Below are positions 63,585-64,000 of a stretch of 64,000 nt of DNA, one piece after another (the first letter of the stretch is position 1; each line of letters starts with the position of its first letter). This stretch comes from Trabulsiella odontotermitis (GTDB taxonomy: Bacteria; Pseudomonadota; Gammaproteobacteria; Enterobacterales; Enterobacteriaceae), in NCBI RefSeq assembly GCF_030053895.1, contig NZ_CP125781.1:3286001-3350000 (forward strand). The letters are read 5' to 3'. The notes under the pieces are model-generated. The model ran no database searches. It was not told where the DNA came from and was given only the letters and a program-made list of their open reading frames with translations. Position numbers and translations under genes: made by a program.

Positions 63585-64000
63585 ATGAGCACACATACCC
63601 GCATTCGCAAATTCAATACGAAAGAAACATACCCGAATCAGTCACTGGATAACGATCTTTGTCAGGCCGTTCGTGCCGGCAACACCGTTTATGTTCGTGG
63701 TCAGATTGGGACTGACTTCGAAGGCAATCTGGTAGGGCTTGGCGATCCGGCGGCGCAAGCCGAACAGGCAATGAAGAACGTCAAACAACTGCTCGAAGAG
63801 GCAGGCAGCGATCTGTCTCATATCGTTAAAACGACCACCTATATCATCGACCCCCGCTATCGCGAGCCGGTTTATCAGGTTGTTGGCAAATGGCTGAAAG
63901 GCGTATATCCGATCTCAACCGGGCTGGTGATTTCCGGGCTTGGTCAGCCGCAGTGGCTGATGGAAATTGATGTTATCGCTGTGATCCCGGACGACTGGCA
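63585..64000 (+). CDS. RidA/YjgF-family protein (cut by the window end)
   Basis: 138 residues visible from ATG 63585; the frame is open at the last base. RidA fold: NTVYVRGQIGTDFEGNLVG, AAQAEQAMKNVKQLLEEAGSDLSHIVKTTTYIIDPRYREPVYQVVGKWL, and GLVISGLGQPQWLMEIDVIAVIP. Family members deaminate reactive enamine/imine intermediates. Divergent from the PTS operon across 260 bp; a shared role is not shown. Confidence 0.9.
   Translation, partial: MSTHTRIRKFNTKETYPNQSLDNDLCQAVRAGNTVYVRGQIGTDFEGNLVGLGDPAAQAEQAMKNVKQLLEEAGSDLSHIVKTTTYIIDPRYREPVYQVVGKWLKGVYPISTGLVISGLGQPQWLMEIDVIAVIPDDW

Overview
The window reads as the chromosome of an enteric bacterium in or close to Enterobacteriaceae. The evidence is a complete rarA/oqxAB/oqxR block (known from Klebsiella and Enterobacter), a CueP copper protein with its MerR-type promoter, the yciGFE-katN stress operon, a yjhIHGF-type xylonate locus and a BapA-type adhesin. 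No rRNA, tRNA, CRISPR array or intact transposon was seen. The species cannot be fixed; an Enterobacter/Citrobacter/Klebsiella relative is the best guess.

Layout. 1-6065 (minus) is the N-terminal part of a giant BapA-like adhesin built of Ig-like domains, with a 525-codon super-repeat running off the window edge; a LuxR-type regulator follows at 6.5-7.1 kb. 8.3-13.9 kb is a sugar or sugar-acid catabolic cluster (TRAP transporter, LacI regulator, dehydrogenase, RbsD/FucU-like mutarotase) with a LacI-type operator in front. 13.9-16.5 kb holds a LysR regulator and two short-chain dehydrogenases. 16.7-19.6 kb is an ECF sigma/anti-sigma/cytochrome b561/catalase operon with a recognisable ECF promoter. 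19.7-24.1 kb is phnCDEE diverging from a hexapeptide acyltransferase, with a candidate Pho box on each side. 24.1-25.6 kb has an AraC regulator facing a VOC protein. 26.3-35 kb is one 2889-residue autotransporter. 35.4-36.8 kb is a complete quorum-sensing pair (LuxR/LuxI) in tail-to-tail order. 37-43 kb has a HAD phosphatase and the xylonate operon, followed by cueP. 44-45.8 kb is a scar with a broken AraC gene and a transposase remnant. 45.8-48.2 kb is yciG-yciF-yciE-katN. 49.9-55.6 kb is oqxR-oqxBA-rarA. 55.8-63.3 kb is a PTS operon in minus orientation, and a RidA-family gene diverges from it at the window end.

The most unusual unit is the last PTS operon. It carries its own IIA, HPr and a half-length Enzyme I that keeps the phospho-histidine but lacks the PEP-binding half, then IIB, IIC, a GH1 6-phospho-glycosidase, an EamA exporter and a PRD/EIIA activator. 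In the GH1 enzyme the general acid/base glutamate of the N-E motif is a glutamine (Gln193) while the nucleophile (Glu379) is kept. Plant myrosinases, which hydrolyse thioglucosides, have the same arrangement. A PTS-fed S-glycoside or activated aryl-glycoside pathway is the leading hypothesis. Second in interest is the luxR/luxI pair: LuxI carries Ala where EsaI has Thr140, which points to an acyl-HSL without the 3-oxo group.
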